Translations under genes and position numbers: made by a program
The notes under the pieces: model-generated
What the model saw: the letters and a program-made list of their open reading frames with translations, nothing else
Databases searched by the model: none
What the model was told of the DNA's origin: nothing
Shown: piece by piece, positions 22,712 to 34,767 of the stretch
Numbering within the stretch: position 1 is the stretch's first letter
How the letters are laid out: every line of letters begins with the position of its first letter
Source: Trebouxia sp. TZW2008
Taxonomy: Eukaryota > Chlorophyta > Trebouxiophyceae > Trebouxiales > Trebouxiaceae
DNA: 64,000 bases
Direction of reading: 5' to 3'
Assembly (NCBI GenBank): GCA_002118135.1
Contig: BDIU01000259.1
Coordinates: forward strand, 47,627 to 111,626

Positions 22712-25700
22712 ATGCGGTGCTTGGAGTTTTACAGCGGTGTCGGAGGTCAGTTGTGACAACCTCGGCGCAAATTGCATCTTCGCACAGCATCAAATGCCGC
22801 TTGGTCGGTTTACAGGCATGCGCTACGGCTTGCAGCAGGCTTGCCCAGAGGCAGAGGTGGCTTGCGCATTCGATATTAACGTCGCTGCGAACGACGTCTA
22901 TGAGCACAACCACGGCCGAAGGCCTCATCAGGTCGGGTCAGGTCAACAACTGTCACTGGATTCTTTGCTCTGACAGCTAGACATGGCTAATTCATTCATG
23001 AATGCAAATGCGTATACAACTCTTTTGCTGACGCTTCCTGCACTGGCATGCCCAGCAATGCTCCTGACAGACCCTTCATGCACATTGATTATTTAGTGCA
23101 TGATGATCAGTGTGTCTGGTTTCCCAAGCAACTAGTGCCATGCAATGCTGTTTGCTGCTGGATGCAGCATTATGCATCCTAGCCCAGGACCCCAAATTGC
23201 CCAAATTTTTGTTGCTCACAAATGTTTTCCTGGTGCGTGTTGAGAATGCAGCACCTCCTCATACATTCTGCCTTGCTTCAAATTTCTTGCGGGCTGTAGG
23301 GCAAGATTGAGAAGCTGTCAGGGTAGCAGCTGGAATCATATGCAGCAGGCACGTGGTTGCTGGCTCCGCCCTGTCAGCCTCACACTGTCTTACACACATA
23401 TTGTTCAAAAACAAAGCTGGGATGCAGAACAGCATTGAGAAGCTGTCAGTGAAGTGTTTGGGGCCATACAAGGCAGACAGAGATCAAGAACTTCACATGT
23501 TTAGGCAGCATGCTGTTGTGAGTGCAGGGCAATATCGAGAAGCTGTCAGTACAGCAGCTGGAGGCATACGCAGCAGACATGTGGTTGCTGGCTCCGCCCT
23601 GTCAGCCTTACACCAGGAGGGGCCTCCAGAAAGATGCTGAGGATTGGCGAGCCTCCAGCTTCATGAAGCTTCTCCAGAAGCTGCCGCAAATGCAGGTAAG
23701 ATATGTACCATGCCTGTATACTGTCAAGCATCGTCTGTCAAAGCAGCTTGAGCGTAATGATATTCTGGAGCAAGTGAGTGCCTCCAGCTTCAGGAAGCTT
23801 CTCCAGAAGCTGCGGCAAATGCAGGTTAGTTGTCCACCATGTTTGTATACTGTCAAGCATTGTCTCTCTGAGCAACTTGAGCAAAATTGTATTCTGGAGC
23901 AAGGGAGTGGCGAGCGCCCAGCTTCACAAAGCTGCTGCAGAAGCTGCCACAGGGTCAGGTTGATTGTTCACCATGCTTGCGTCCTGTCAAGTAAACTGCA
24001 CTGTCATAGTTGTCTCTTGAGTTGGCGCAAGAACAACCTTTTTTTTTAAGCCATTGACTGGCAAGGCTCCAGGCTCATGAAGCTGCTTCAGAAGCTGCGG
24101 CAAATGCAGGTCAGACATCCACCATATTTGTATTGTCCACCATGTTTGTACTGTCCAGCATTGTCTCTCTAAGCAACTTGAGCAAAATAGTATTCTGGAG
24201 CAAGTGAGTGATGACCCCCCAGCTGCATGAAGCTGTTTCAGATTTGCCGCAGATGCAGGTCAGACATCAAATGTGGTGAAGTCTTGAATCGTAGACTGCA
24301 CCATGAACATTGTCCAATTGGACCAATTCAAGAGTGATGGAATCACACAGTCATGCAGGTTGCTGGCAAGCAAGCACGTCTTGGAATCTGCTTCAGATAT
24401 ACACAGACCAATTCTGTTGTGGTCTGCTCCTAGCCTGCAGATCAACGCTGAACGCTGTATTCATCATGTTGTCTGGCACGATTGCCATGGTTGCAAGCAG
24501 GCACCTTCTTTGAGATTTAGCACAAGAGCATACGGGGTAGTCTCCGGTACCCCGAAGGAATACCTTCAAAAGGGGGGTGTGTATTGTATTGCGGTCGTGC
24601 ACCGGCCTGACACATCCTGAGCCTTCACTTTGTTGCAGAGGCCTCCAAAATTCTTGCTAGTGGAGAATGTGGTGGGCTTTGAGCAATCACGCACAAGAGC
24701 TGGCATGGTACAGCTGCTGCAAGGTGCAGGCTACAACATTCAGGTCAGGTGCGCCTTCTTGTGCTACAGCAATCAAGCTATGCGTCTGCCAGATAGTCTG
24801 CTCAAGATGTAGTGTACAAATGAAGGCAAGGCAGGGTGCTTGTTCATGCATTCGACCCTTGGTTGATCTGTGTCAACTTTCAACTCTTCAAAATGAGTAA
24901 GTGTACATACATTGCTCCCACAAATTTGCATTCAAGCCTTGATGTGATCTGTGTCAAGATGTTACCATTCTGCATAGTGAACAAGTGTACATAGATTGCA
25001 CCTGCTTTGTTCACAAGGTGCCCAGCAGGGCAGGCATAGCCACGTTTTGATGAAGACTTTGCGGTTGCATGCAGGAGTTTCTGATTAGCCCAGCTCAGTT
25101 AGGCATCCCATACTCAAGACCGCGCTACTTTGCTGTCATGAAGCGCACACCAGACAACGGACAGGCAGCATTTTGTTTACAGGTAGACTCCCGGCTTGTT
25201 TGCATTTCACGAGTCTCTTGGCTTGCTGATGCACTGCACAGACTTTGCAGCAGCCTGCATCTGACACAGCTGATTGGAGGCAAACGCACCGCACACATGT
25301 TCCCAACAAGCTGTCTGTCCTGTCCTGATACTGTTTTGCAGCTGATAGAGTGCACAATGGTGATTTAGACTAATGATCATAATAATAATAGTTACATGTT
25401 CCAGCATATACTGCTAGGTATGTTCAACTGTTGATAGTTTGAGTTTAGACTGACCTCCATGCAATTGGTCAGGTGCTGAAGCTCTGCACACTGTATGCTA
25501 CAGGCTCCTTCAGATGGCAGTATCTTCACAGGTCCTCCTTCCTTGCTCATGCGACACAATGCCAGGCAGGTGCCAGTCAACACGCAACCTCTGCGCAGCT
25601 TCTTGCAGCATGAAAACACAGCAAGCAGCTGCACCTCGGGACGTGATGGCGCGTCATTGGATTCACTGAACCAAACAGGCGAAGAAGAGTCATTGGATCT

Positions 25701-27526
25701 GACAGACGAGGTGCTTCAGAAATGGGGGCATGTGCTGGATATAGTCACGCCTGACTCACTGTCAACAAACTGCTTCACCAAAACTTATACACGCTTTGCA
25801 AAGGTAGGCTCATGCATGCATCCTATCGTGGACAAGTTGCTTCAAATATGCTTCTGCAGTGCTAAGGTGCATCATTTGCTACCTTTGCACCGCTAGCCAC
25901 GCTCTGCCAGCCTGCCTGTCCAACTGCCCACAGAGGGTGAGACTTTATGCATACAATCAGAAGACACAACAATTACATTTCCCTTTTGCATACAATGCTT
26001 GCTCTGCTGTCTCTGCACAGCAGCACTTAGGCATGAGGTAGCTCTTTACCAGATGGAATGCTGACGCATTACTCAGTTGTATTCTGTTCACTCACCAACA
26101 CTGACTACAATGGTCAAAGACAAACAAAGCAAACCATACAATCCTTACTTTGCAATTAACGCAGATCACCTGTGACCGTGCACGGATGTGGATCAGTGTA
26201 TGCGTCGCAGTGTCTTGACAAAGCTTTGGCTCTGCGTTCTCTATACATTAGCGTTTTGGCATTCATGAGCCCTTCATCACCATTCCAGTCAGCTTTGAGG
26301 CACTGAATTTGTGCAATGCTTTGCTGATTGACACCGTACTGTCTACGTTGTGCAGGATTGTGTGTCAGTCTTTGCAAAACAGAATCTTGACAGCACCTGT
26401 TCTGAGCTGTCAACCCAGCAGCACAGCAGCGCCAGCCAGCCTTTCATTCATTGAGACAAACTGTACTACCTGCTTGCATGCCATACCTTTGCTGAAGAGT
26501 TGTTTCTATGTGCAGGGATGTGGCTCAGTACTGGCGACGCAGAACCTCAACAAAATCAGCTTTGAAATGTCGACACAGCAGCGCAGTAGCAGCAGTCAGC
26601 CTTTCATCAAGCCCAGGCTTATAGCGAGGCCAGCTACTCCTCTTTTTCAGGGCTTAGCCAGTGCCCAGATGCCACCTGAGAGGAGGTGTCATGAGGATCT
26701 GGGCAGAACTGCATCGCAACCTGGCTTGACCTATCAGGACCCTGGCAGAACCCAGCGGCACTCTGGCGCTATTGGGCAGCACGCTGACAGCACTCAGCAA
26801 GACCCTAGCAGCAGTCAGATGCCTTCTGGAGGTCTGCTACAGTGCCTCAGCAACAGTCATCGGCATCCTGACAGCACTCAGCAAGACCCTAGCAGCAATC
26901 AGATGCCTTCTGGAAGTCTGCAACAGTGCCTCAGCAACAGTCATCAGCATCCTGACAGCACTCAGCAAGACCCTAGCAGCAGTCAGATGCCTGCTGGGAG
27001 TCCTCAGGGATGCCCGAGCAACGGTCAGCAACACCCTGGCAGAACCCAGCAAGACCCTGGCACAACCTTGCAGCACCCCAGCAGTGCTCATTTGCACTTT
27101 GGTGCTTCTGAACAGGATTCTGCTCATGCTCAGCAGGCTCTGGGTGACAGTTGGCAACATGCTGGCAGAACTCGACAAGACCCTGGCACAAGTCAGCAAG
27201 GGCCTCGTGAGGGTCAACAACATTCTAGCACGGCTTCAGAGCTTTCTGGCAATGCTGAGTGTGTACCCCAATTTTTGCAGCAACAGCAAGAAGGAACAGC
27301 AAATGGCAGATCCCAAATCGAGCATGATGAAGAAGAGGCCTTGATAGACTGGCTGAAGCAACTTCACTTGCGGTACTTCTCACCCAGGGAGGTGGCAAAC
27401 ATGCACAGTTTACCAAGCAGCTTCTCATTTCCCCCTCATGTGTCAAGGAAACAGCAGTATGCTTTGCTGGGAAACAGCCTTAGCGCTGCTGTTGTGGCTG
27501 ATTTGCTTCAATACCTACTGCAATAA
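22712..27526 (+). CDS. TRDMT1: Dnmt2/TRDMT1-type tRNA (cytosine-5) methyltransferase with large insertion
   Basis: Seven exons join in phase: 22712-22745, 22816-22931, 23528-23695, 24639-24743, 25075-25182, 25504-25803 and 26516-27526, giving 613 residues against ~390 for typical Dnmt2. Motif I is [18 protein letters not shown], split by intron 1. Motif [12 protein letters not shown] holds the catalytic Cys75. Motif VI is [21 protein letters not shown] follows. The Dnmt2-specific CFT signature is present at 267-269 ([10 protein letters not shown]). Motif IX is [12 protein letters not shown] and motif [16 protein letters not shown]. The enzyme methylates C38 of tRNA-Asp and related tRNAs. About 265 Gln/Ser/Pro-rich residues are inserted between GSVLAT and LRYF, including three perfect-length 28-residue repeats. 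Introns carry echoes of exons 3 and 7. No extra targeting signal is seen. Confidence 0.9.
23300..23470 (+). pseudogene. Two 5' copies of Dnmt2 exon 3
   Basis: Copies start at 23300 (after ctgtag) and 23428 (after gatgcag). The first reads GKIEKLSG, a TAG stop, then [18 protein letters not shown], a decayed image of the catalytic exon. The second keeps only the IEKLSV part. The intact exon starts at 23528. Confidence 0.82.
23775..24258 (+). pseudogene. Four 3' copies of Dnmt2 exon 3 with donors
   Basis: The exon 3 end ([14 protein letters not shown], donor at 23696) recurs with ends at 23824, 23958, 24109 and 24258, each followed by gt. Spacings are 129, 134, 151 and 149 bp. Decay is moderate, for example [14 protein letters not shown] in the first. 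All lie downstream of the intact exon. Confidence 0.85.
26155..26450 (+). pseudogene. 5' copies of Dnmt2 exon 7
   Basis: 'gcacggatgtggatcagtgtatgcgtcgcag' at 26177 matches the exon 7 start at 26516. 'cagcagcacagcagcgccagccagcctttcattca' at 26413-26449 matches exon 7 at about 26575-26612. Both precede the intact exon. Confidence 0.65.
26785..27036 (+). repeat. Three 84-bp in-frame repeats in the Dnmt2 insertion
   Basis: Units start at 26785, 26869 and 26953 and encode 28 residues each, with core [17 protein letters not shown] followed by a QCLSNSH-like tail. Weaker related units ([26 protein letters not shown]) flank them. Because 84 is a multiple of three, another frame also stays open; that frame is a shadow. 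Confidence 0.9.
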
Positions 27527-28271
27527 GGTTTGATGCTCTGGCTGAGGCTTCACAGTGATCTTTGAGGCTATCGCATGTGTGCAGTGCAATTTCATATTGA
27601 TGATGACATGGCGCTCTTCACACACCGTTATTGATGATCACTTGACGGGCTATGCTCAAATTTTTGGAAAAGATTGCAGCAATATGTGCTTCTGCATGCA
27701 AAGGCTTCCTTCAGAGGCGTGCACTATGTTGATAGAGCTCATGTTTTTTGTCTTTGCCTGTCCGCGTGGCGCTGATGATTGCCAACCCATCGCCCTTGCT
27801 GGCTTGCACCCACTTTTGTGCCCAACTTGGCACGAAGTGCTGTGACTTTGTGAGCTAGTAAGCTCCAGCAGCTTGAAGATTTGTACAAGCGCAAGCAAAA
27901 CCTGAAGTTTGTGTGGGTATGCATGTTTCATCCACACAGCAGGATTTAATTTCAGGATCTGCATATGTTCAAAGCAAATATTGCAAACGCTTGCAAATCC
28001 ATATCTGCATGCAAAATGCCCAGTCGCAGGAAGAGCGTGTCACATTGGCCTGCGTTAACGACTCCCTGAAGTTGACAGCAAATCTGTCCTTCAGGTAACC
28101 CAGATGTAAATCTTGCATGCTGAGGTGTCCGATGATTACTCCTTTAAAAGCTTGCCAGTCCTGTTTTTGCGAGGCAAGCGTTTCGCTCTACGTTTGACCT
28201 CACGGAACCCGGCCAGGTTCGACTCGATGCGCCGGTGTGCGCCCTAGTCAGGGGTCGGGGCAGAGGCAGAG
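27527..28271. other. Intergenic region
   Basis: No supported gene. The GC-rich segment just before 28272 is probably the leader of the next gene. Confidence 0.5.
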
Positions 28272-31200
28272 ATGGTCAACTTCTCCGACACCAAGTTCTA
28301 TCTTTGGTGGATCAGTTCTGTGACCAAATGTCGTGATGCTTTTAACAAACGACGGAGCAAGAAAGCGGGGGAGGTTCGGCCTGAGCGAGAGGCAGAGTCG
28401 CCGGGCGGAAGCCGTCGTTCGTTGCATATCAAGCGGCAGTCTTCTATCGGACCACCGTCTCTGCTGCAACTAGCCTGTAAGGCAGTTTGCGAAAACCACC
28501 AACAGCTTCGGCCAGGAGACTTAGACGAGCTGCCCTGCGACGTCATTCAAGGCATTCTCAATGAGTTTGTGGCCAAGGACGACCTCACCCTGCCGGTCCT
28601 CCAGTTGTTTCGCAGACAGTCTGTGTATGACTTTGTGGTCTCAGATCTGCCTGAGCTGCATGCTGAGTGGTTGACCGAGCTCAAAACAGCTCCTCTCCGG
28701 CGGGTGCACCTGACGCGGTGCAGCCAGGTCAGATCACGCAGTCATTCTATATTTCATGCGCAGCACTTCTGTGTTCTCTTTGTTTCAGGACTTGCAGTTT
28801 AAACCCTGTGTGTGACCCCTGCAGGTCAACGATGCATCAATGCTAGCATTACAGGAGCAGACCAGCCTGACTGACCTCAATCTCCAAGACTGTGTCAAGC
28901 TTACAGACGAGGGAGTTTCATGCTTTCAAGGCAAGTCGCTTGTCCATCCCATACACATCTGACGCTGAACCTCTCACTGGTCACTTTTTACTGGTCAAAT
29001 ATACTGTATGCATACATTGTGTCAAGCAGACTGTTCAGCTGAAGGTGCATTGTCACCCAGCAGGTTGTCACATTGCCCCATCCAGGCACCTGACTCTGCA
29101 CATGCAGTTTGAACTAAAGCAGAGCACTGTGATTGCATGATGACCACTTTGGGAACAGCAATGACCCAAGCTGGCTGCATGTGCACAGTGCTTCGGCTTT
29201 GAAACCCAAACTAACACATCATTACTGTTGTTGCAGGTTTGTCTGAGCTGACATCCTTGAATCTGCATGGATGTGACTTGATCACCAGCGAGGGCATTCT
29301 TAGTCTGAGTGGGTTGACTAATCTCAGGCAGCTCAGCTTGGAGCTGTGCAGTAAAGCCTGTGGCATAGACCATTTGACAGGTCAGTGTTGTCAATTACAA
29401 GCAGAGCAAGCAAAGCATGAATACAATCGTGAACAGATCGAGCTAAGCAACAGCGCAATAAGAAGCACTCATCTGCTACTGCTGTGCTGACAGGACTAGT
29501 GCTGCTTGAGCAGCTGAATCCCGGCTGTTGTACCACAGTGTTCACTGACGACATGAAGGGTCTGCAAAGCATCAATGTGATCATAGGCAGCATCAGTGTA
29601 ATCCTGAGCAGACTCAGCAAAGCATCAGCAACATCACCATCACTGAAATTGCCATTGCTGTGTTGACAGGGCTAGTGCAGCTTGAGCAGCTGAACTTGGG
29701 CTGGTGCACAAGCGTGTGCAATGATGACATGAAGGGTTTGCAGAGCCTTACAAGGCTCTCAGACCTGAGGTTGTCCCGCACAAAGGTGCATACTCATTGT
29801 TACTCTTGCATTCTGCATTGCTAGACAGCATCACGCCCTGCCAGCAGCAGCAGCAGCAGCATCACTGACCACTTTGTGAGGAATGCAGTTGTGTGCAAAG
29901 GTGCTGTTTGCTCTTCGTGCTGTCATTGCTGTACGCTGTTGTGCTCTGTGTGACATTGCTATGGCTAACCCTTTGCAATCGTGCTGTTGAGCACAGTCAG
30001 CTATGCCGTTTGCTGCTGGTTATCCCATGTGTTCATGGACCTGCCATAGGTATAACATTGCACTAGCAAGAGCTGCACACCATTTGAAGCTGCATTCCTT
30101 TGTGGTGAAACTGCCACTTTGTAACTGCAGGTGTGCAACAAGGGGCTGCCTTACCTACAGACCCTGCAACAGCTCAGAAGGCTGTCTCTGCAAGGCACGG
30201 GCCTGACCAGCACAGGAATGCCCATCATTGGCAGCCTGACTGCACTGCAAGACTTTGACTTAGCGTGGACCTCTGTAGATAGCCAAGGTGATGATCTTTG
30301 TGACTTTGCATGCAACATTGTACCTGAGTGGGTTTTGAGTGGCCTGATGTGGTCTTTCATGCCTCACAGACTTCTGTAGACACCCAAGGCCGTAGCTGAT
30401 ACAGTCTTGTATGCTGACTGCACTGCACACAAAGGCTCTGGTCAACCCGACTCATGACTAGGGCTGCCTGACGTAGTGTCTTGTACTGCCAAAGACCTCA
30501 TGGGATATGCAAACCCTGATCACATGTGACTGCTGCTTCTGTAAGCAGTGTAAGCTGGCAGCTTTGCCCAAGAACAGCACATTAATGAAACAACAATGAC
30601 AAAATGTGACGCTTCCCAGCAAAGGCGCAAGGGTATGTAGCCCCAAGTCATGCACAACGTCAAAGTCTGCTGCACTTGTCGACAGATTTGTCTGCTTGTG
30701 TCTGCAGGATTGCAACACCTTACAGAGCAAGATTGACTCACTCAGCTAGACCTAGCTTATATCAGCATCCCCAGACTCTATCACATAACTGGGAAGCCCT
30801 GTAGTGTGCTGCACTTGCTAACAGATCTGTGTGCATGTGATTGCAGGAGTGCAGCACTTAACAGAGCTAAATCAGCTGACTCGGCTAGACCTAGCTTACA
30901 CCAGCATTACAGACTCTGCTGTGCCCAGCTTACAGCGACTGACCTCCCTCCTAGATCTTACCCTAGACTCCTGCAATATAACTGACAGGTGGGCATTCCC
31001 CTTTTGTGTACAATAACTACATCAGGTCGCCGCTTTGGCTACAGTGTACGGCATACATGCAGCAAGCAAATCTGAAGTCTATAAGCTAATTTGTTGTGAT
31101 ATTGCATGGTATAGTGCTGCCAGCTGCATGTGTTCACTGTGCCAATTTGTGCACACCTTGGTGAAGGAGTGCTGTGAATGTCGCTTGCTTATGCTATCTT

Positions 31201-34200
31201 GTTAAACATGGCGCAAACCCTTTCTTCTGGCCTCGAAATCATGCGCATCAGCTGTATGCGGAATGTGAATCAGTCAATCGTTTACCCGTTGAAAGTGTCG
31301 GCTCATCTGCATGCATGTACATGTGTGCAGGGGATGCTCATCACTATGCTCAGCATTGACAGGATTGCAGAAGCTGGATCTGTCTGACACTGTTGTCAGA
31401 GATGATGCCATGCACGCTGTGGCCCAGCTGTCAAGCCTCAACACCCTGAACTTGGCATACTCAGGTCGGCTCTTGTTTGGTTGAGCGCATCGTCAAGTCA
31501 GATTGCGCTATGTAGCAACGCTTGTAGCCTGCCTCCTACAAGCAGTGCTAGATAGGTTGCATGACTCAGCTTGGCACCCACACCAATTGCCCAGCCATCG
31601 CATGATTGAAAGTACATAGCAATGTGCCAGGCATGTTGTGTGTTGTCTTGCATGTGTAGGTGAGCTATTGGGCAAACTGTAAGCCTAATAGCTTACATTG
31701 GGCTAAGCACACATTGTAGATGAATGCTGATGAGCATGAGTAGAACAGCTGACACTAGCAGTTGCGCTTATGGAGCTGTGTCCCTTCCCCTCCACCTGGA
31801 CAACCACCCCGAGCGTCATGTCTGCGTCATGCTCTGAGTCAGGCTGTTCAGTGGCTTGCAGCTGAACGACATTGTTGGTTGTGCAGGTGTGCGTGATGCT
31901 GGCTTGCAGAAGCTGTCAGGTGTGACCAGCCTCACAGCGCTCAATCTGGACAGCCGCCTCTTCACAGACACAGGCATGCGCCACCTGAGGGGGACAGCAG
32001 GACCATTGGCCTACTGCTTGTTGGGAGATTCCCCATTGCTGACAATCTGCAGCTGACTGCAAGATGTCTGTAACGCAGGTGTGGGTGACGCCGGCCTGCA
32101 GGAGCTGTCAGGCGTTACGAGCCTCACAGCGCTCAACTTGGACAGCCGCCTCTTCACAGATGTGGGCATGCGCCACCTGAAGGGCCTGATCAACCTGGTG
32201 CACCTAGACCTGTTTGCTGCCAAGGTGTCTGACCTAGGCTGCGGCTACATCAGGTAATTGGTCTTCTGCTTTGTCCTTTCGTCCTGGAAGACACAATTGT
32301 GAAACAGATACAGAAGTGCCTGACTAATCTGATGCAAAGATGCACGCAGCTGGCAACAGATATCATTCTATTGCCGCTGTGCAAAGCACACAAGCAAGCC
32401 TCACCAATCTGGTGCATTTGACCTGATTGCTGCTGAGATGTGAGATTCAGGCTGTGGCCACATCAGGTAATTGATATTCTGCTGTGTCCACAAATCCTGT
32501 GTAGTTGTGGACATAACAGTCAGCTGGAAGGAGATCTGTGAAGGCAGGGTGGCAGATGTAGGCGTGGCTGTGTTGTCTAGCATTCCCAGCTTGACTTGCC
32601 TCTACCTGGAGCCCAACTTTTGCTCAGCAACTGAGCCTCACCTGTGATACACTGTAGGCATCTGCAGAAGATAGAGTCCTGAGAGATTTGTGGAGGCAGG
32701 GTGACAGTTGTTGGGGTGGCCGTGTTTTCCCACACACCCAGCTCGACTTGCCTCTGCCTGGCGCACAATCCAGGGATCAGTGATGCTGCTGAATGCATGG
32801 CAATGGGGGACAACTGACACAATGCTGATGCACTACAGGCATCTGCAGAAGCTAGAGTCCTTGGAGATCTGTGGGGGCCGGGTGACAGATGTTGCTGTAG
32901 CAGTATTGTCCCACACACCCAGCTTGAGTTGCCTCTCCCTCTCGCACAAGCCAGGGATCAGTGATGCTGCCTGCTAACTGGCCTCAATCGTCCCACGACT
33001 GACAGAAAGCTGTTGCATTGCAGGCACTTACAAAAGCTGGAGTCGCTAGAGACCTGTGGTGGCAGGGTGACAGACGTGGTGGTGACACTCTCATCCCATG
33101 TGCCCTCATTGACTTGCCTCACCCTGGCGCACAATTCAGGAATCAGTGATGCTTGCGGTTGCAACTCAATCAAGCCTCAAATGGTGCACGACTGACCTAT
33201 GGCTGCTGTACGTCAGGCGTCTGCAGAAGCTGGAGTCCTGAGAGATCTGTGGAGGCAGGGTGACAGACGCGGGCATGGCAGTAATGTCCTACATTTCATC
33301 CTTGGTTTGCCTCTCCCTGGCGCACAATTCAGGGATCAGTGATGCTGCTCAATGCACGGCAATTGGCTGATGACTGACACAATGCCAATACACTGCAGGC
33401 ACCTGCAAAAACTGGAGTCCCTGGAGATCTGTGGTGGTTGGATGCCAGACGTGGGATTGGCAGTGCTGTCTCACATACACAGCTTGAGTTGCCTGTCCCT
33501 GGCGCACAAGCCAGGGATCAGAATGCTGCTTGCTAACTGGCCTCAAGTGTCCCACGACTGACAGAGGGCCAATGAATTGTAGGCACCCTAAGGCTGGACT
33601 CGCTAGAGATCTGTGGGGGCCAGGTGACAGATGTCAGGGTGGCAGTACTGTCCCACATTCCCTCCTTGACTCGCCTGTCCCTGGCACACAACCGATTTCA
33701 TTCTTGCTTGGCATGCTTGTTGCTGCGAAGCAACTGAGTCTCACTTGTGATGCGCCGCAGACATCTGCAGAAGCTGGAGTCTCTAGAGATCTGTGGTGGT
33801 AGGGTGACAGATGTGGGTGTGGCAGTGTTGTCCCACATACCCAGCTTGACTTGCTTATCCTTGGCACACAACCCTGGGATCAGTGATGCTGCTTTGCCTC
33901 TGCTTGCCCGGCTGACCAACCTGAGCAGCCTCAATCTGACGCACAGCAAGATCACGAGCAACGGCCTCCCTGCTTTGTATGGTCTTATGGTATGCTGCTA
34001 TTCTTTCAGTCAAGTTGGCCTTACGGTTTGCTGCTTGAGAACAGAAGTCAGGTGTAGGCATCGTTGAGTGACACCAAGTCTCAGCAGCTGACACACTTGC
34101 AGCTGTCAGATTGTTACTGTGAAGCTTGCAAGCTGCATCAATGGCGGCTGCCCCACAGTCACTGTCATATACCTACCAAGAAAATAGCTACCAGTCAACA

Positions 34201-34767
34201 GCTACCAGTCTACAGCGAGTACTGTCAGGCTAGTGTGACTATGCCGTCTCGGTCAGGAAACCGTGACCGATCTGTCCCTAAGTCCATCTGCATGCCTATA
34301 TATCAAATTGGTGACCAGCTTGCAGTTCGTTTCATGATGAAGCTGCTGAACAGCACAATTTGAGTATTCAGCTGTAAGCAGTGTGTATTACAGCATAGCA
34401 TTGATGTGTGTGGAGTGCAGCAAGGAAATGTGATCAGTACCATCTGGTTTGCAACTTGTGTCACTCAATGGCTGCTGTGCCATTGCATGGCCCAACAGGC
34501 ACTGCCTGTGATCAATCATGCACTATGCATGTAACTATTTGAAGCTTGTAAGGCATCACCATTATACTGCATTGCCGGCCAAAAGACCAACTAGCTCTGG
34601 CTTCCATACTGCTCAGCCCATGTGTTTGACTTCAGGACTTGGTGTCTTTTTCAGCGTACAACACAAGGGTCCGCCGTACTGCAGCAGAAAAGATGCAGGC
34701 AGCCTTGCCTAACCTGCAGAAGCTGAAGTTAGGCCATGGGGTTGCAGCACCGCCAATGCATGCCTAA
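28272..34767 (+). CDS. Plant-type LRR protein (RNI/AMN1-like), at least 10 exons
   Basis: Main exons: 28272-28727, 28825-28930, 29237-29380, 29670-29785, 30131-30287, 30847-30988, about 31370-31464, 32079-32253, 33761-33989, from 34059, and 34655-34767. The first exon has a basic N-terminus and a helical cap (LDELPCDVIQGILNEFV, LPVLQLFRRQSVYDFV, PLRRVHLTRCSQ), as in plant proteins that start with an F-box-like region and continue as cysteine-containing or plant-specific LRRs. About a dozen repeats follow (LTDLNLQDCVKLTDEGV, LTSLNLHGCDLITSEG, LTRLDLAYTSITDSAVPSL and similar). The end is NTRVRRTAAEKMQ..LPNLQKLKLGHG. It is probably a cytosolic or nuclear protein-binding scaffold. The exon 6/7 joint does not match in phase, so a small exon between 30989 and 31370 may be missing. 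Exon 2 uses a GC donor. Introns contain many exon echoes. Confidence 0.8.
29493..29600 (+). pseudogene. 5' copy of LRR exon 4
   Basis: After gctgacag it reads GLVLLEQLNPGCCTTVF then DDMKGLQS, matching GLVQLEQLNLGWCTSV of intact exon 4 (29670), then loses frame. Spacing is 177 bp. Confidence 0.8.
30365..30400 (+). pseudogene. 3' copy of LRR exon 5
   Basis: 'acttctgtagacacccaaggccgtagc' echoes the exon 5 end 'acctctgtagatagccaag|gtgatg' (donor 30288), about 90-100 bp downstream. Short, so less certain than the others. Confidence 0.5.
30708..30785 (+). pseudogene. 5' copy of LRR exon 6
   Basis: 'ggattgcaacaccttacagagcaagattgactcactcagctagacctagcttatatcagcat' copies exon 6 (30847), with a stop and a deletion. 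Spacing is 139 bp. Confidence 0.78.
31887..31995 (+). pseudogene. 5' copy of LRR exon 8
   Basis: After gtgcag it encodes GVRDAGLQKLSGVTSLTALN and continues as far as GMRHLR, almost identical to intact exon 8 at 32079, but lacks its second half. Spacing is 192 bp. Confidence 0.8.
32395..32466 (+). pseudogene. 3' copy of LRR exon 8 with donor
   Basis: 'accaatctggtgcatttgacctgattgctgctgagatgtgag..ggctgtggccacatcag|gtaatt' copies the end of exon 8 including its gtaatt donor (32254), about 213 bp downstream, with stops. Confidence 0.8.
32525..33760 (+). pseudogene. Array of seven truncated 5' copies of LRR exon 9
   Basis: Copies start at about 32525 (partial), 32658, 32839, 33024, 33217, 33399 and 33583, each but the first following an AG acceptor. 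Each encodes the first part of the intact exon at 33761: HLQKLESLEICGGRVTDV and the bases up to GISDA. All stop resembling the exon there and none has its LPLLARLTNLSSLNL half or a donor. Spacings are 181, 185, 193, 182, 184 and 178 bp. Copies at 32658 and 33217 have a stop in place of the codon after LES; those at 32839, 33024 and 33399 stay open across the repeat. Confidence 0.9.

Noticed and set aside
24520..24580. Possible structured RNA or tRNA (GC-rich palindrome-like ggggtagtctccggtacccc)
   Set aside because: The pairing is short and no cloverleaf, anticodon arm or T-arm consensus can be drawn around it.
26772..27344. 190-codon open frame inside the Dnmt2 gene
   Set aside because: It is a shifted reading of the 84-bp repeats; since 84 is divisible by three, a frame without stops is repeated with them. 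The other frame joins to motifs IX and X.
32525..33760. Functional LRR repeats all joined into one protein
   Set aside because: Only the last unit has the second half of the exon and a donor; two units have a stop early in the frame.
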